DNA from: an uncultured Eubacterium sp.
GTDB taxonomy: Bacteria > Bacillota > Clostridia > Lachnospirales > Lachnospiraceae
NCBI GenBank assembly: GCA_910585745.1
Contig: CAJUFM010000062.1
Location: 1 to 19,582, forward strand
DNA length: 19,582 nt
Direction of reading: 5' to 3'
The position numbers and the translations under genes are program-made. Below are positions 6,957 through 14,473 of the stretch, in pieces. Under the pieces are notes generated by a model. It saw nothing but the letters and a program-made list of their open reading frames with translations, was not told the DNA's origin and ran no database searches. How positions within the stretch are numbered: the first letter of the stretch is position 1; each line of letters starts with the position of its first letter.

Positions 6957-7447
6957 GCCGCATTCGATTTTTGTGTGAATTTTCCATCTACACATCACTT
7001 GCATTTATTTTCAGCTATCTGGAAAGCCTGATCCCCCTGCCCCTTCCTTTTCCGGGCATGAAACTGGGACTGGCAAACCTGGTCATATTGATCGTGCTCT
7101 ATCAAAAAAATACCAGCTATGCCCTGGGGCTTTCCATGCTCCGCAATCTTCTGAATGCATTTACTTTTGGAAGCCTGTTCAGCCTGCTCTACAGCACTGC
7201 CGGCAGTCTTCTGAGCCTCTCCGTCATGGCTCTTACCCTGCATTTTTCTAAAAGGCGCCTGTCCATATTGTCTGTCAGCGCCCTGGGGGGTATCTCCCAC
7301 AATCTGGGACAGCTTTTGTCTGCCTCCTTTTTTGTAGGTTTTCGTTCCATCCTCTGGTATGCCCCGGTTCTTTATTTCAGCGGTCTCTTTACGGGAATTT
7401 TGATTGGCTGGGTTGCTGGGCAGGTTGTACAGAGAATAAAGAGCTGA
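6953..7447 (+). CDS. Gx transporter family membrane protein (Hpre_diP_synt_I, PF07456), 164 aa
   Basis: An integral membrane protein with about five helices and the family signature PGMKLGLANL (34-43), followed by RNLLNAFTFGSLFSLLYSTAG (64-84) and SHNLGQL (115-121). The family was once called heptaprenyl diphosphate synthase component I. It is now generally annotated as a transporter-like S-component type protein, and its substrate is not established. The start codon overlaps the upstream NusG_II stop, and AGGAGGTG lies just before it. The pairing recalls EetA/EetB of flavin-based extracellular electron transfer loci (from memory, not checked), but no other gene of that pathway is present. 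Confidence 0.85.
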   Translation: MSRIRFLCEFSIYTSLAFIFSYLESLIPLPLPFPGMKLGLANLVILIVLYQKNTSYALGLSMLRNLLNAFTFGSLFSLLYSTAGSLLSLSVMALTLHFSKRRLSILSVSALGGISHNLGQLLSASFFVGFRSILWYAPVLYFSGLFTGILIGWVAGQVVQRIKS

Positions 7448-7522
7448 TACACTTTCAAGGATCATGATCTAACATTTTTAGACTTTTTAATACATATTTT
7501 ATAATTTTTTACAATCTTTTTA

Positions 7523-7551
7523 TTGACTATCGGCGAAAGTAATGATAGTAT
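7523..7551 (+). promoter_or_regulatory. Promoter of the AbrB-family gene
   Basis: TTGACT (7523-7528), a 17-bp spacer and TAGTAT (7546-7551). Within the spacer CGGCGAA (7531-7537) matches the Spo0A box TGNCGAA at all but one position, a weak hint of Spo0A or similar control. The leader is about 55 nt. Confidence 0.55.
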
Positions 7552-7611
7552 AAAGGCACAACAAGCGAACACATAAAATTTTCCAGATACATACTTAAAG
7601 GAGAGCGTATT

Positions 7612-7866
7612 ATGAAAAACACTGGAATTGTAAGACGATTAGATGAATTAGGTCGTATAACGATTCCTATTGAACTTCGACGTTCACTCGGGATTGGTGA
7701 TCGGGAGTCATTAGAAATTTATACAGAAGACAATAAGATTATTTTAGCAAAATATGCACCTGCTGATATTTTCACAGGAGCAGAAGAAGATTTGATAGAA
7801 TATCATGGAAAACTTGTTTCCAAAAAGTCTATCAAAGAATTATCCAAGCTAGCTGGTTTAATTTAA
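7612..7866 (+). CDS. abrB: AbrB/SpoVT-family transcriptional regulator, 84 aa
   Basis: The N-terminal swapped-hairpin DNA-binding domain (residues 1-50) follows Bacillus AbrB closely: TGIVRRLDELGRITIPIELR, then LGIGDRESLEIY and KIILAKY. The C-terminal part (51-84) is a short dimerisation segment ending HGKLVSKKSIKELSKLAGL and is not Bacillus-like in detail. AbrB proteins are global transition-state repressors acting as tetramers. The start has AAAGGAGAG upstream (about 7598-7606). The position, convergent with rsmI, is the same as that of abrB next to yabC in Bacillus subtilis, supporting orthology. Confidence 0.88.
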   Translation: MKNTGIVRRLDELGRITIPIELRRSLGIGDRESLEIYTEDNKIILAKYAPADIFTGAEEDLIEYHGKLVSKKSIKELSKLAGLI

Positions 7867-7885
7867 TCATATATCCCTTTAGTGT

Positions 7886-7920
7886 GGCAGGAGCCCCCCT
7901 AGACTCCTGCCTTTCCTTTT
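7886..7920 (+). terminator. Terminator of the AbrB gene
   Basis: GGCAGGAG (7886-7893) pairs with CTCCTGCC (7904-7911), followed by TTTCCTTTT. Confidence 0.85.
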
Positions 7921-7951
7921 GCCCAAAATTATATTTTTATACTTTTCAACG

Positions 7952-7991
7952 GAAAACGCAGGTTTGAATCTTGGTTCAAACCTGCGTTTTC
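7952..7991 (-). terminator. Hairpin at the end of the rsmI operon
   Basis: A 17-bp perfect stem (7952-7968 with 7975-7991) encloses a 6-base loop and starts four bases after the rsmI stop codon. The minus-strand 3' side ends in GTTTTC, with no longer T-run. Confidence 0.78.
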
Positions 7992-7994
7992 TGT

Positions 7995-8834
7995 CTATCC
8001 TAACAGACCTTTGTAGACTTGATTTTTTGTCATCCCCCGGTCTTTTGCTACCGCTTTCATAGCTTCCTTGCGGTCCATACCCTGGGATAAATACTGTTCC
8101 ATATGTTCTACAAGGGGAATATCTTCCCATTTTTTCTGCTCCTGCTGTTCCAGCACGGCCGCATCGGCTCCCTCCAGAACAAATACAAATTCCCCTCTCG
8201 GTTCATTTTCCCGAAAATATTGCAGCGCTTCGGCGAGACTACACTGCAGCACCGTTTCATGGCGCTTGGTGAGCTCCCGGCATACCGCGATCTTTCTCTC
8301 CGGAGGAATCGCCTGTGCCACCAGTTCCAGCGTTTTTATGAGCCGGTGGGGGGCTTCATAAAATACAGTGGTGTAAGTGCTGGTCTTCAGCCGTTCCAAC
8401 ACCCTGGCGCGCTCCTTTTTTTCCTGGGGCAGAAAACCCTCGAAAGCAAAACTCCGGGTATTTAGCCCAGACAGGGTAAGGGCGGTGATAACCGCTGAGG
8501 CCCCGGGCAGGGACGTGACTTCTGCCCCCGCTTCGTATGCCGCCAGAGCAAGCTCAGCTCCCGGATCGGAAATTGCCGGAGTTCCCGCATCTGTCACCAG
8601 CGCAATATTTTTTCCCTCCAGAAGCTCCCTCACCAGCACCGGCGTCTTCTGGTACTTATTGTGCTCGTGATAGCTTACGATGGGCGTCTTTATTTCAAAA
8701 TGATTCAAAAGCTTCATCGTCTGCCTCGTGTCCTCTGCTGCGATCAGATCTGCCTCTTTCATGATCCGCAGCACCCGCAGGGTAATGTCTTCCAGATTAC
8801 CGATGGGGGTAGCACATAGATATAATGTTCCCAT
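7995..8834 (-). CDS. rsmI: 16S rRNA (cytidine1402-2'-O)-methyltransferase RsmI, 279 aa
   Basis: A SAM-dependent methyltransferase of the tetrapyrrole-methylase fold that 2'-O-methylates C1402 in the decoding centre of 16S rRNA. Family motifs are ATPIGNLEDIT (8-18), AEDTRQT (33-39), DAGTPAISDPG (82-92) and LPGASAVITAL (109-119), with the usual small C-terminal helical extension (DRKEAMKAVAKDRGMTKNQVY). The ATG at 8834 with upstream GGAGAAAG is preferred over an in-frame TTG at 8867, which would overlap the previous gene. It is the last gene of the operon and the counterpart of B. subtilis yabC. Confidence 0.96.
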   Translation of the reverse strand: MGTLYLCATPIGNLEDITLRVLRIMKEADLIAAEDTRQTMKLLNHFEIKTPIVSYHEHNKYQKTPVLVRELLEGKNIALVTDAGTPAISDPGAELALAAYEAGAEVTSLPGASAVITALTLSGLNTRSFAFEGFLPQEKKERARVLERLKTSTYTTVFYEAPHRLIKTLELVAQAIPPERKIAVCRELTKRHETVLQCSLAEALQYFRENEPRGEFVFVLEGADAAVLEQQEQKKWEDIPLVEHMEQYLSQGMDRKEAMKAVAKDRGMTKNQVYKGLLG

Positions 8835-8863
8835 AATTCTTTCTCCTGTCTCTCTTTCCCCTG

Positions 8864-9625
8864 TCAATACAGCGCCCGCACTTCCTCCGTATATACATTT
8901 ACACTCTCATAAACGATAAGGGGCTTTTCCACCACCATACCGGAATTTCCGCCCCGGACTCCCTCGATCAGCAGCATATTGGGTTCCCTGTCAACATAAG
9001 GATAAACCAGCCGCAGCCTCTTGGGCTCCAATCTGTGGGCCGTCATCACTGTAATGATCTCGCTGAGCCGGAAAGGGCGATGCACCATAAAAAAATGCCC
9101 TCCCGGTTTTAACAGCCTGGCGCTTTCCCTGACCACGTCCTCCAGGGAACACTTCAATTCATGCCTGGCTACCGCCTTGTGGGAAGCCTCGTTGGTCAGT
9201 CCATGGGAATGGATCATATAGGGCGGATTTGTGGTAACAACATCAAAGGAAGCCGCTTCGTAATACGAAGATGCCTCCCTTATATCACCAGTAGTTATAT
9301 GCACCCGGCCTTCCAGACCGTTAAAGCGGATACTGCGCCTCGCCATATCTGCAATATCCGCCTGTATCTCCAGTCCTTCAAAATATGCTCCTTCCGTCTT
9401 CGCAGAAAGAAGAATGGGAATCACACCATTTCCACTCCCCAGATCAATGGTACGGCAGCCCTTACCGATCCTTGCAAATCCTGTAAGAAGCACGGCATCC
9501 ATGCCAAAACAGAACCATTCCGGATTCTGGATCAGCATCAGACCGTCCCGCTGCAGATCGTCCAGCCGCTCCCCCTCCTGCAGAATTTTCTTTTCGTGGA
9601 AAGATATATCCTTATTTTGCTTCAT
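8864..9625 (-). CDS. trmN6: tRNA1(Val) (adenine37-N6)-methyltransferase-type protein, 253 aa
   Basis: A class I SAM-dependent methyltransferase. It has motif I DLGSGNG (61-67), the acidic residue of motif II (E85, FEGLEIQ) and the N6-adenine methylase motif NPPY (133-136). The N-terminal ERLDDLQRDGLMLIQ is typical of the TrmN6/YabB family. E. coli TrmN6 modifies A37 of tRNA-Val; substrate transfer to this protein is inferred. The ATG shares one base with the ricT stop (TGATG), so translation is coupled. B. subtilis yabB occupies the same place in the cluster. Confidence 0.9.
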   Translation of the reverse strand: MKQNKDISFHEKKILQEGERLDDLQRDGLMLIQNPEWFCFGMDAVLLTGFARIGKGCRTIDLGSGNGVIPILLSAKTEGAYFEGLEIQADIADMARRSIRFNGLEGRVHITTGDIREASSYYEAASFDVVTTNPPYMIHSHGLTNEASHKAVARHELKCSLEDVVRESARLLKPGGHFFMVHRPFRLSEIITVMTAHRLEPKRLRLVYPYVDREPNMLLIEGVRGGNSGMVVEKPLIVYESVNVYTEEVRALY

Positions 9626-10569
9626 CAGATCTTTGACTTACCTTCCTTTTTTTCCATCGCTTCCAATTCTTTCAGCTCCCGGTCGTTTTCACCGCCACGG
9701 TTATCACGCCTGCGCTCCCGCCTGAACTTAAGATCGGCAACCTGGTACTCTCTTACCTCTTTTTCATCGTTATCCAGTGTAACAATCACCTTTACCTTCT
9801 GTTTGAGCACACTGACACTCTGAACCTCTCCCGGAAGCCCTTCTGGTGTCTTCACATGGCTTCCCACATTGGGCAGACGGCTGTTCAGCTCTTCATAGGC
9901 CTCTTCCTCGTTTTTCAGACAACACATAAGCCTGCCGCACACGCCAGAGATCTTTGTCGGGTTCAGGGACAGATTCTGCTCCTTCGCCATCTTTATGGAA
10001 ACTGGCGCAAACTCAGATAAATAAGTGTGGCAGCACAATGCCCTGCCACAGATGCCAATGCCGCCCCTCAGCTTTGTCTCGTCTCTCACTCCGATCTGGC
10101 GCAGCTCGATCCTCGTTCGGAATACGGAAGCGAGATCTTTCACAAGTTCCCTGAAGTCAATTCTTCCGTCCGCTGTAAAATAAAAAAGTAATTTATTTTT
10201 ATCGAAAGTAAATTCTGCTGCGATCAGCTTCATCTCCAATTTGTGCTTTGCAATTTTTTCGAGACAGATCCCAAATGCCTCTTCCTCCTCCTCCCTGTTT
10301 TTTCTCTCACTCTCATCGTCATCCGCCGTCGCAAGGCGGATGATCCCCTTTAGCGGTGCCACAATCTTTTCTTCCGGCATCTCCGTAGGAGGGAGCACCA
10401 CAGTTCCGTATTCAACTCCCTTCGCTGTCTCCACAATAACATGGGTATCCCGCTTTATATCTGTATTTTCGCCGGGATCAAAGTAATAAATTTTTCCTGC
10501 CTGGCGAAACCTGACGCCTATTATCGTTTTCAATGTATTATCCTGCCTTTCGCTGTCTTTATTGGGCAT
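9625..10569 (-). CDS. ricT: PSP1-domain protein RicT (YaaT), 314 aa
   Basis: A homologue of B. subtilis YaaT/RicT, part of the RicA-RicF-RicT complex that binds Fe-S clusters and stimulates RNase Y-dependent mRNA processing. The conserved PSP1 C-terminal domain covers about 75-160. The cysteine clusters CGRALCC (174-180) and CGRLMCC (211-217) are the likely cluster ligands. The tail is highly charged (RRERRRDNRGG, then Glu/Lys-rich). It begins at an ATG with only a weak AGAAGAG upstream, 23 bp after holB. RicA and RicF are not in the window. Confidence 0.93.
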   Translation of the reverse strand: MPNKDSERQDNTLKTIIGVRFRQAGKIYYFDPGENTDIKRDTHVIVETAKGVEYGTVVLPPTEMPEEKIVAPLKGIIRLATADDDESERKNREEEEEAFGICLEKIAKHKLEMKLIAAEFTFDKNKLLFYFTADGRIDFRELVKDLASVFRTRIELRQIGVRDETKLRGGIGICGRALCCHTYLSEFAPVSIKMAKEQNLSLNPTKISGVCGRLMCCLKNEEEAYEELNSRLPNVGSHVKTPEGLPGEVQSVSVLKQKVKVIVTLDNDEKEVREYQVADLKFRRERRRDNRGGENDRELKELEAMEKKEGKSKI

Positions 10570-10592
10570 TCTCTTCTAAGCCGGCCCACCTG

Positions 10593-11591
10593 CTATTGTT
10601 TTAGGGCCAGCAGCATAAGCTCCATGGCAACCTCAAAGTTCACGTTTGCCTTCAGACGCAGCTTTGCCTTATCAAATGCCATAAGAATTTCTTCTATTTT
10701 TTCATAATCTCTCTGATTCGCCTCGGATGAGATCGCGCTGAACTCGCTCTGGAATATAAGCTGGTTCATATTTTTCGTGGCTTTGAACACCAGCACATCC
10801 CGATACCATAAGATCATAAGATCAATGTAATCCTTAATATGATCTTTGTCCTCTCCAATCTCACGGATGATCTCCAGCATCTCAGAAATATCCATATTCT
10901 GTATATTTTTCAGAATCCCCATAACCTTGTCCTTCTTTTCCTCAAAGTCTTCGGATTCTATGTACCGTATGGCCTTACCCAGATTCCCCTGGGCGAAGAT
11001 CGCACTGGTTCTCGCCCGGTAATCCACGACATTATATTTATCCATCAGATACTTCTCCACCGTCGCCGTTGACAGAGGGCGGAATTCCAGTTTGAGACAC
11101 CTGGACTGTATCGTAGGAAGCAGGGCATCGATATTGCTGGTGAGCAATATAATGATACCGTATTCTGGCGGCTCCTCAATGGTTTTTAACAAGGCATTCT
11201 GCGCCGCCTCTGTCATGCGGTCCGCCTCTGGCACGATGTAGATCTTATAGGGGCTGGAAAATGGCCGGATCGCAATGGAGCTATTGATCTTTTCCCGTAT
11301 GTCATCCACACCAATACTGGACAATTCCCTGTTCACCCAGATCACATCTGGCTGGTTCCCGGAATCGATCTGACGGCAGGAAGCACAGCTTCCACAAGGT
11401 CTGCCGCTCTCTTCCGACATACACTGCAGCCCCGCCGCAAAGGTACGCGCCATGGTCTCTTTGCCACACCCTACTTCCCCCTGGAAAATATAGGCGTGAA
11501 ATGGCTTGTCCCCGCGGATCGCCATCTGAAGATGTTCTTTGATGTCCTCATGTCCCATGATCTCTGAAAATAAAAACATAACAACCACCAT
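10593..11591 (-). CDS. holB: DNA polymerase III subunit delta' (HolB), 332 aa
   Basis: A clamp-loader subunit of the DnaX/HolB AAA+ family. It has a P-loop-like GEVGCGKET (38-46), a zinc-binding group C57, C66, C69, C72 (RPCGSCASC), the Walker-B-like IVPEADRM, the NALLKTIEEPP motif and the SRC arginine-finger motif (QSRCLKLEF). The C-terminal third is the helical collar domain. The start is ambiguous: the ATG at 11591 has AAGGG six bases upstream, while the ATG at 11579 gives the more usual N-terminus MFLFSEIMGHEDI. Cluster position matches B. subtilis yaaR-holB-yaaT. Confidence 0.94.
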   Translation of the reverse strand: MVVVMFLFSEIMGHEDIKEHLQMAIRGDKPFHAYIFQGEVGCGKETMARTFAAGLQCMSEESGRPCGSCASCRQIDSGNQPDVIWVNRELSSIGVDDIREKINSSIAIRPFSSPYKIYIVPEADRMTEAAQNALLKTIEEPPEYGIIILLTSNIDALLPTIQSRCLKLEFRPLSTATVEKYLMDKYNVVDYRARTSAIFAQGNLGKAIRYIESEDFEEKKDKVMGILKNIQNMDISEMLEIIREIGEDKDHIKDYIDLMILWYRDVLVFKATKNMNQLIFQSEFSAISSEANQRDYEKIEEILMAFDKAKLRLKANVNFEVAMELMLLALKQ

Positions 11592-11600
11592 CCCTTTCCC

Positions 11601-11663
11601 TTACCGTACATCAACGGTGCCGCCGCACCGGCTCTCAATGATCGTGTCCTGTAAGTCTGCCAT
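11601..11663 (-). CDS. Candidate 20-aa small ORF between yaaR and holB
   Basis: An ATG-to-TAA frame encoding MADLQDTIIESRCGGTVDVR fills the whole gap between yaaR and holB. It starts four bases after the yaaR stop and ends nine bases before the upstream holB start. It has no Shine-Dalgarno sequence and could be translated only by coupling. Its GC-rich middle also forms a small hairpin (CGGTGC with GCACCG), so an untranslated spacer is equally possible. Confidence 0.22.
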   Translation of the reverse strand: MADLQDTIIESRCGGTVDVR

Positions 11664-11667
11664 GTTA

Positions 11668-12108
11668 TTAAGTCAAAATATCCAACAGCAGGCCTCTTAT
11701 CTCATCAATCTTATCCAGGATCAGCAAATGATCCTTCTCATCCTTCATCAGTTCCTGCGCCAGCTCATCCAGCGCGGCATTTACCCGCTTGATCATCCCA
11801 TATACACGGTGCCTGCCCCGTCTGTCCAGAAAATTTTCCCGGCTGAATTTATGGGACCGGTTCACGATCTCATTCATAAATTCCTGGATCAGCTTGCGAT
11901 ACCGCCTCATATCCCTTACATCCACATGCTTCCCAAGCTTTTTCCCCTGCATGGTGATATCCTCCATCATCAGGGTAAGCCTCGCCTGAAGCCCGTCTTC
12001 CTCCAGAGAGCTCATAAGGGTGAATTTAAAATCTTCCCCGGTACTCTGTGTCTGCTTCGCGGTCGTGGCCGCCTGTGTCTGCTGAATGTTATCTATCTTT
12101 ATATCCAC
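11668..12108 (-). CDS. yaaR: YaaR family (DUF327) protein, 146 aa
   Basis: A small, mostly helical, charged protein of the YaaR family, whose function is not established. The conserved part is about 55-146 (GKHVDVRDMRRYRKLIQEFMNEIV split over helices, then SRENFLDRRGRHRVYGMIKRVNAALDEL). The N-terminal 25 residues are Gln/Thr-rich and look disordered. It starts at a GTG with AAAGGAG about 10 bases upstream; an ATG nearer that site is in another frame and ends quickly. It has its own internal promoter at 12135-12163. B. subtilis yaaR lies in the same place upstream of holB. Confidence 0.88.
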   Translation of the reverse strand: MDIKIDNIQQTQAATTAKQTQSTGEDFKFTLMSSLEEDGLQARLTLMMEDITMQGKKLGKHVDVRDMRRYRKLIQEFMNEIVNRSHKFSRENFLDRRGRHRVYGMIKRVNAALDELAQELMKDEKDHLLILDKIDEIRGLLLDILT

Positions 12109-12134
12109 CGCTCATCCTCTCCTTTCTAAACTCC

Positions 12135-12163
12135 ATTATATCATTTTTTGAATTATTTTTCCA
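12135..12163 (-). promoter_or_regulatory. Internal extended -10 promoter ahead of yaaR
   Basis: On the minus strand TGATATAAT gives a perfect -10 (12135-12140) with a TG extension. A moderate -35 TGGAAA (12158-12163) lies 17 bp away. The start near 12128 leaves about 20 nt to the yaaR GTG, with the Shine-Dalgarno sequence in between. It lets yaaR to rsmI be expressed apart from the decarboxylase. Confidence 0.6.
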
Positions 12164-12166
12164 GCC

Positions 12167-12751
12167 CTATCCTCTTCCAATAAGCTCCTCAATTTTTTTC
12201 AGCGCCTCTTCAAAAACATGGTTCTGGATCCGCTCCTCCACTCCAGCGATGCGCAGCCGCTCTTCTGAAAAATCTTCCTCATCCGCCACAAAACGCCTGC
12301 AGAGCTCTGCCGCACAGGGCTCTGGCTGCTGCTTTTCCCGCTCCAGCGCCCGCTCCAGCCGCATAAAATCCTCTACCTCGATGTACACCGGCACTACATG
12401 TTCTTTCCCATAAAAAGCACGCAGCTTCTCAAATCCTTCCAGTGTGGAAATTATGACATATTGACCATCACCCGAAAAATCCAACTGTCCGTCGTCTACT
12501 GTAAAATAATACCAGGGCCCATGTACTGTATAGTATCTCCGGCATTCCACGATGCTGCCCTGCTGCCGCATCCTCTCCAGCTCACTCTCTGTCACAAAAT
12601 GATATTCTTTCCCCTCCACCTCTCCGGTACGGATCGGTCTTGTTGTGTAAGGTACTATTGTCTTCAACGTGGGATTTCTTTCTATCAGGCTGCAGTATAA
12701 GGAATCCTTTCCCACAGCGCTTTTTCCCATGATCACATATAACCTGCCCAT
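12167..12751 (-). CDS. Guanylate kinase-like nucleotide kinase, 194 aa
   Basis: A P-loop kinase of the guanylate-kinase fold. The P-loop is GKSAVGKDS (9-17), and the GMP-binding segment is TTRPIRTGEVEGKEYHF (36-52), very close to the Gmk pattern TTRxPRxGExxGxxYxF. A later YTVHGPWYYFT (74-84) corresponds to the second base-contact tyrosine region. LID arginines are probably in RLERALEREK (131-140) and CRRF (151-154). Length is slightly below canonical Gmk (about 205), and the region after 85 is divergent, so it may be a paralogue with another nucleotide or signalling role. It sits where B. subtilis has thymidylate kinase (tmk). The Shine-Dalgarno sequence is weak (AGAGAGAAG). Confidence 0.8.
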   Translation of the reverse strand: MGRLYVIMGKSAVGKDSLYCSLIERNPTLKTIVPYTTRPIRTGEVEGKEYHFVTESELERMRQQGSIVECRRYYTVHGPWYYFTVDDGQLDFSGDGQYVIISTLEGFEKLRAFYGKEHVVPVYIEVEDFMRLERALEREKQQPEPCAAELCRRFVADEEDFSEERLRIAGVEERIQNHVFEEALKKIEELIGRG

Positions 12752-12772
12752 GTACTTCTCTCTTTCTTATGA

Positions 12773-14230
12773 TTACTCTGTTACTAATACATTTATGAAT
12801 CCATCTGTCACACCGTGAACCGATATCTGCTGACAGGCTGCCATCTCCAGCAACTCCACCATTTCTTTTGAGATCTTCTCTCCCTCTACCAAAAGCGGTA
12901 CCCCTGGCGGATAGGGATATACCGGTTCCGCCGCCAGCTCTCCGACTGCCTTATGAAGCGGCACCCGGCGTTTTTCAAGATATGCTGCTTCATAACTGTA
13001 CATCCCTGGCTCCGGCCTGTGCCAGTCATAACAAAAGGATTTTATCCCAGCAGTCGATTCCACGTTTCCAAATGCCTGTCTGTCAGATCCCCCTGCCAGT
13101 TCCCTGTCGATCTCCCACAGTGCAGAAGCCAGCCTCTCAAAGTTTTTCCTGTCATCCGCTACACTTGTCATGGCGATGACATAATCGCCACAGCTCATTT
13201 CTGTTTCAATACGATATGCTTCCCTCAATCTGTCCGCCAGCTCACACCCCTGAAACGATATCTGGTCGGTGGCGATCACCAGCTTAGATGGTTCTTTCCA
13301 CCGGGATTCAAACAATCTCAATGCCCTCAATGCTTTCATCTCCTGCCGGAACCATTCCAGATCCGCCACATAACGCTGCATCTCTTCTTTTCCCTCCCCC
13401 AGAAGATAGGAAAAGCACCGTTCCGCCCCCGCTATCAGAAGATAGGAGGGGCTGCTGGACTGATACGTCTGGAGGCTCCAGGTAAGAAATTCCTTCTTCA
13501 CCAGCCCGAACCGGGCATGAAGCACTCCCGTCTGGGTAAATGCCGGAAGCGTCTTATGAAGGCTTTCTATCACAATATCAGCTCCCTCTGTCAGAGCTGT
13601 GTCAGGAAATGTCTCATGCCAGTGAAAATGAGCCCCGTGGGCTTCATCCACGATCAACGGAATCTTTCTCTTATGTACCACATCGGCGATAGCTGACACC
13701 GGCGATAGGATTCCTTCGTAAGTGGGAGAGGTGATCACAGCACAGGAGATATCTGTATATCCCTCCAGCGCCCCTTCTACATCCTCTGGTAATATTATGC
13801 CGGCGATGCCCAAAGCCTCCATCTCTCCTCCCTCCGCCGAAGGGTATACATACACTGGCCGGAGCTCCAGAAGACGGATGGCATTGTACACCGCCTTGTG
13901 GCAGTTTCTCGCCACCAGGATCCGGTCCCCGCGCCGGCAGCATGCAGTGATGGCTGCCATGATCCCGCAGGTACTGCCATTGACCAGCAGAAAGGAAGCC
14001 TCCGAGCGGTATTCTTCCGCGATCTTATCCATCAGCTCCCGGATCACCCCCTCTGGCTGGTGCAGGTTATCCAGCCCCGGCACCTCTGTCACGTCCAGTT
14101 CATAAGGGTTTTTCATTTGAAATTTATGACTGCGTTTATGCCCCGGCATATGCATGGGCAGTATATCCGACTGACAATATTCTGCCAGAGTTTCATAGAG
14201 TCCTTGTTTCATCTGTACGCTGCATTTCAC
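12773..14230 (-). CDS. Orn/Lys/Arg decarboxylase family PLP enzyme, 485 aa
   Basis: A fold-type I PLP decarboxylase of the short YaaO/SpeA type (inducible enterobacterial enzymes are about 700-750 aa). Motifs are PMHMPGHKR (25-33), VNGSTCGIMA (83-92), DEAHGAHFHWH (195-205) and the PLP lysine K226 in ESLHKTLPAFTQT. The C-terminal domain contains CYDWHRPEPGMYSYE and YPPGVPLLVEGE. It makes a polyamine precursor (agmatine, cadaverine or putrescine); the substrate cannot be read from sequence. It starts at a GTG with GGGAG ten bases upstream; an ATG at 14212 is the alternative. It heads the operon, as yaaO lies just upstream of tmk-yaaQ-yaaR-holB in B. subtilis. Confidence 0.92.
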   Translation of the reverse strand: MKCSVQMKQGLYETLAEYCQSDILPMHMPGHKRSHKFQMKNPYELDVTEVPGLDNLHQPEGVIRELMDKIAEEYRSEASFLLVNGSTCGIMAAITACCRRGDRILVARNCHKAVYNAIRLLELRPVYVYPSAEGGEMEALGIAGIILPEDVEGALEGYTDISCAVITSPTYEGILSPVSAIADVVHKRKIPLIVDEAHGAHFHWHETFPDTALTEGADIVIESLHKTLPAFTQTGVLHARFGLVKKEFLTWSLQTYQSSSPSYLLIAGAERCFSYLLGEGKEEMQRYVADLEWFRQEMKALRALRLFESRWKEPSKLVIATDQISFQGCELADRLREAYRIETEMSCGDYVIAMTSVADDRKNFERLASALWEIDRELAGGSDRQAFGNVESTAGIKSFCYDWHRPEPGMYSYEAAYLEKRRVPLHKAVGELAAEPVYPYPPGVPLLVEGEKISKEMVELLEMAACQQISVHGVTDGFINVLVTE

Positions 14231-14279
14231 TTTCCGGCTGCTCCCAGCATCTTACTGTACAACCTTTTATTCTCAAAGT

Positions 14280-14339
14280 GTGTCTGAAAACTACAAATTG
14301 GGGCGTGCAGAATGTAAGAATGAGTTTTCAGGCACGCCC
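14280..14339 (-). promoter_or_regulatory. Leader with two mutually exclusive hairpins before the decarboxylase
   Basis: Stem A pairs 14280-14292 with 14323-14335 (12 of 13 positions). Stem B pairs 14301-14308 with 14332-14339 (8 of 8). The arms are interleaved and share 14332-14335, so full stems cannot coexist; the 9-bp core of A plus B could make a pseudoknot. The element lies between the predicted promoter (start near 14350) and the GTG at 14230. No T-run follows, so any control would be translational or by processing. It could also be a short dispersed repeat. Confidence 0.45.
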
Positions 14340-14356
14340 TAATATCCTATTGTTAT

Positions 14357-14385
14357 AGTATACTAAGTTTCCTGGGATTTTGCAA
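14357..14385 (-). promoter_or_regulatory. Promoter of the decarboxylase-kinase-yaaR-holB operon
   Basis: TTGCAA (14380-14385), a 17-bp spacer and TATACT (14357-14362) on the minus strand give a leader of about 120 nt. It is back to back with the promoter at 14410-14438. Confidence 0.65.
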
Positions 14386-14409
14386 AGAAAAATGTTACAG
14401 AAAATTCAT

Positions 14410-14438
14410 TTGCCAAGTTCCGGCAGGAGAGGTATGAT
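14410..14438 (+). promoter_or_regulatory. Promoter of the YhfC-family gene
   Basis: TTGCCA (14410-14415), a 17-bp spacer and TATGAT (14433-14438). The expected start near 14445 lies downstream of the ATG at 14441, which supports the ATG at 14474 as the real start codon. Confidence 0.6.
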
Positions 14439-14473
14439 ATATGACAGAATTACACATCAGAAAGGATAACATT

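Noticed and set aside
14231..14350. T-box or known riboswitch in the decarboxylase leader
   Set aside because: No T-box sequence, specifier loop or terminator was found, and no known riboswitch core was recognised; kept only as an unclassified leader structure.
14441..14473. N-terminal extension of the YhfC gene
   Set aside because: The ATG at 14441 lies at or before the predicted transcription start; the ATG at 14474 has AAAGGA at the right distance.
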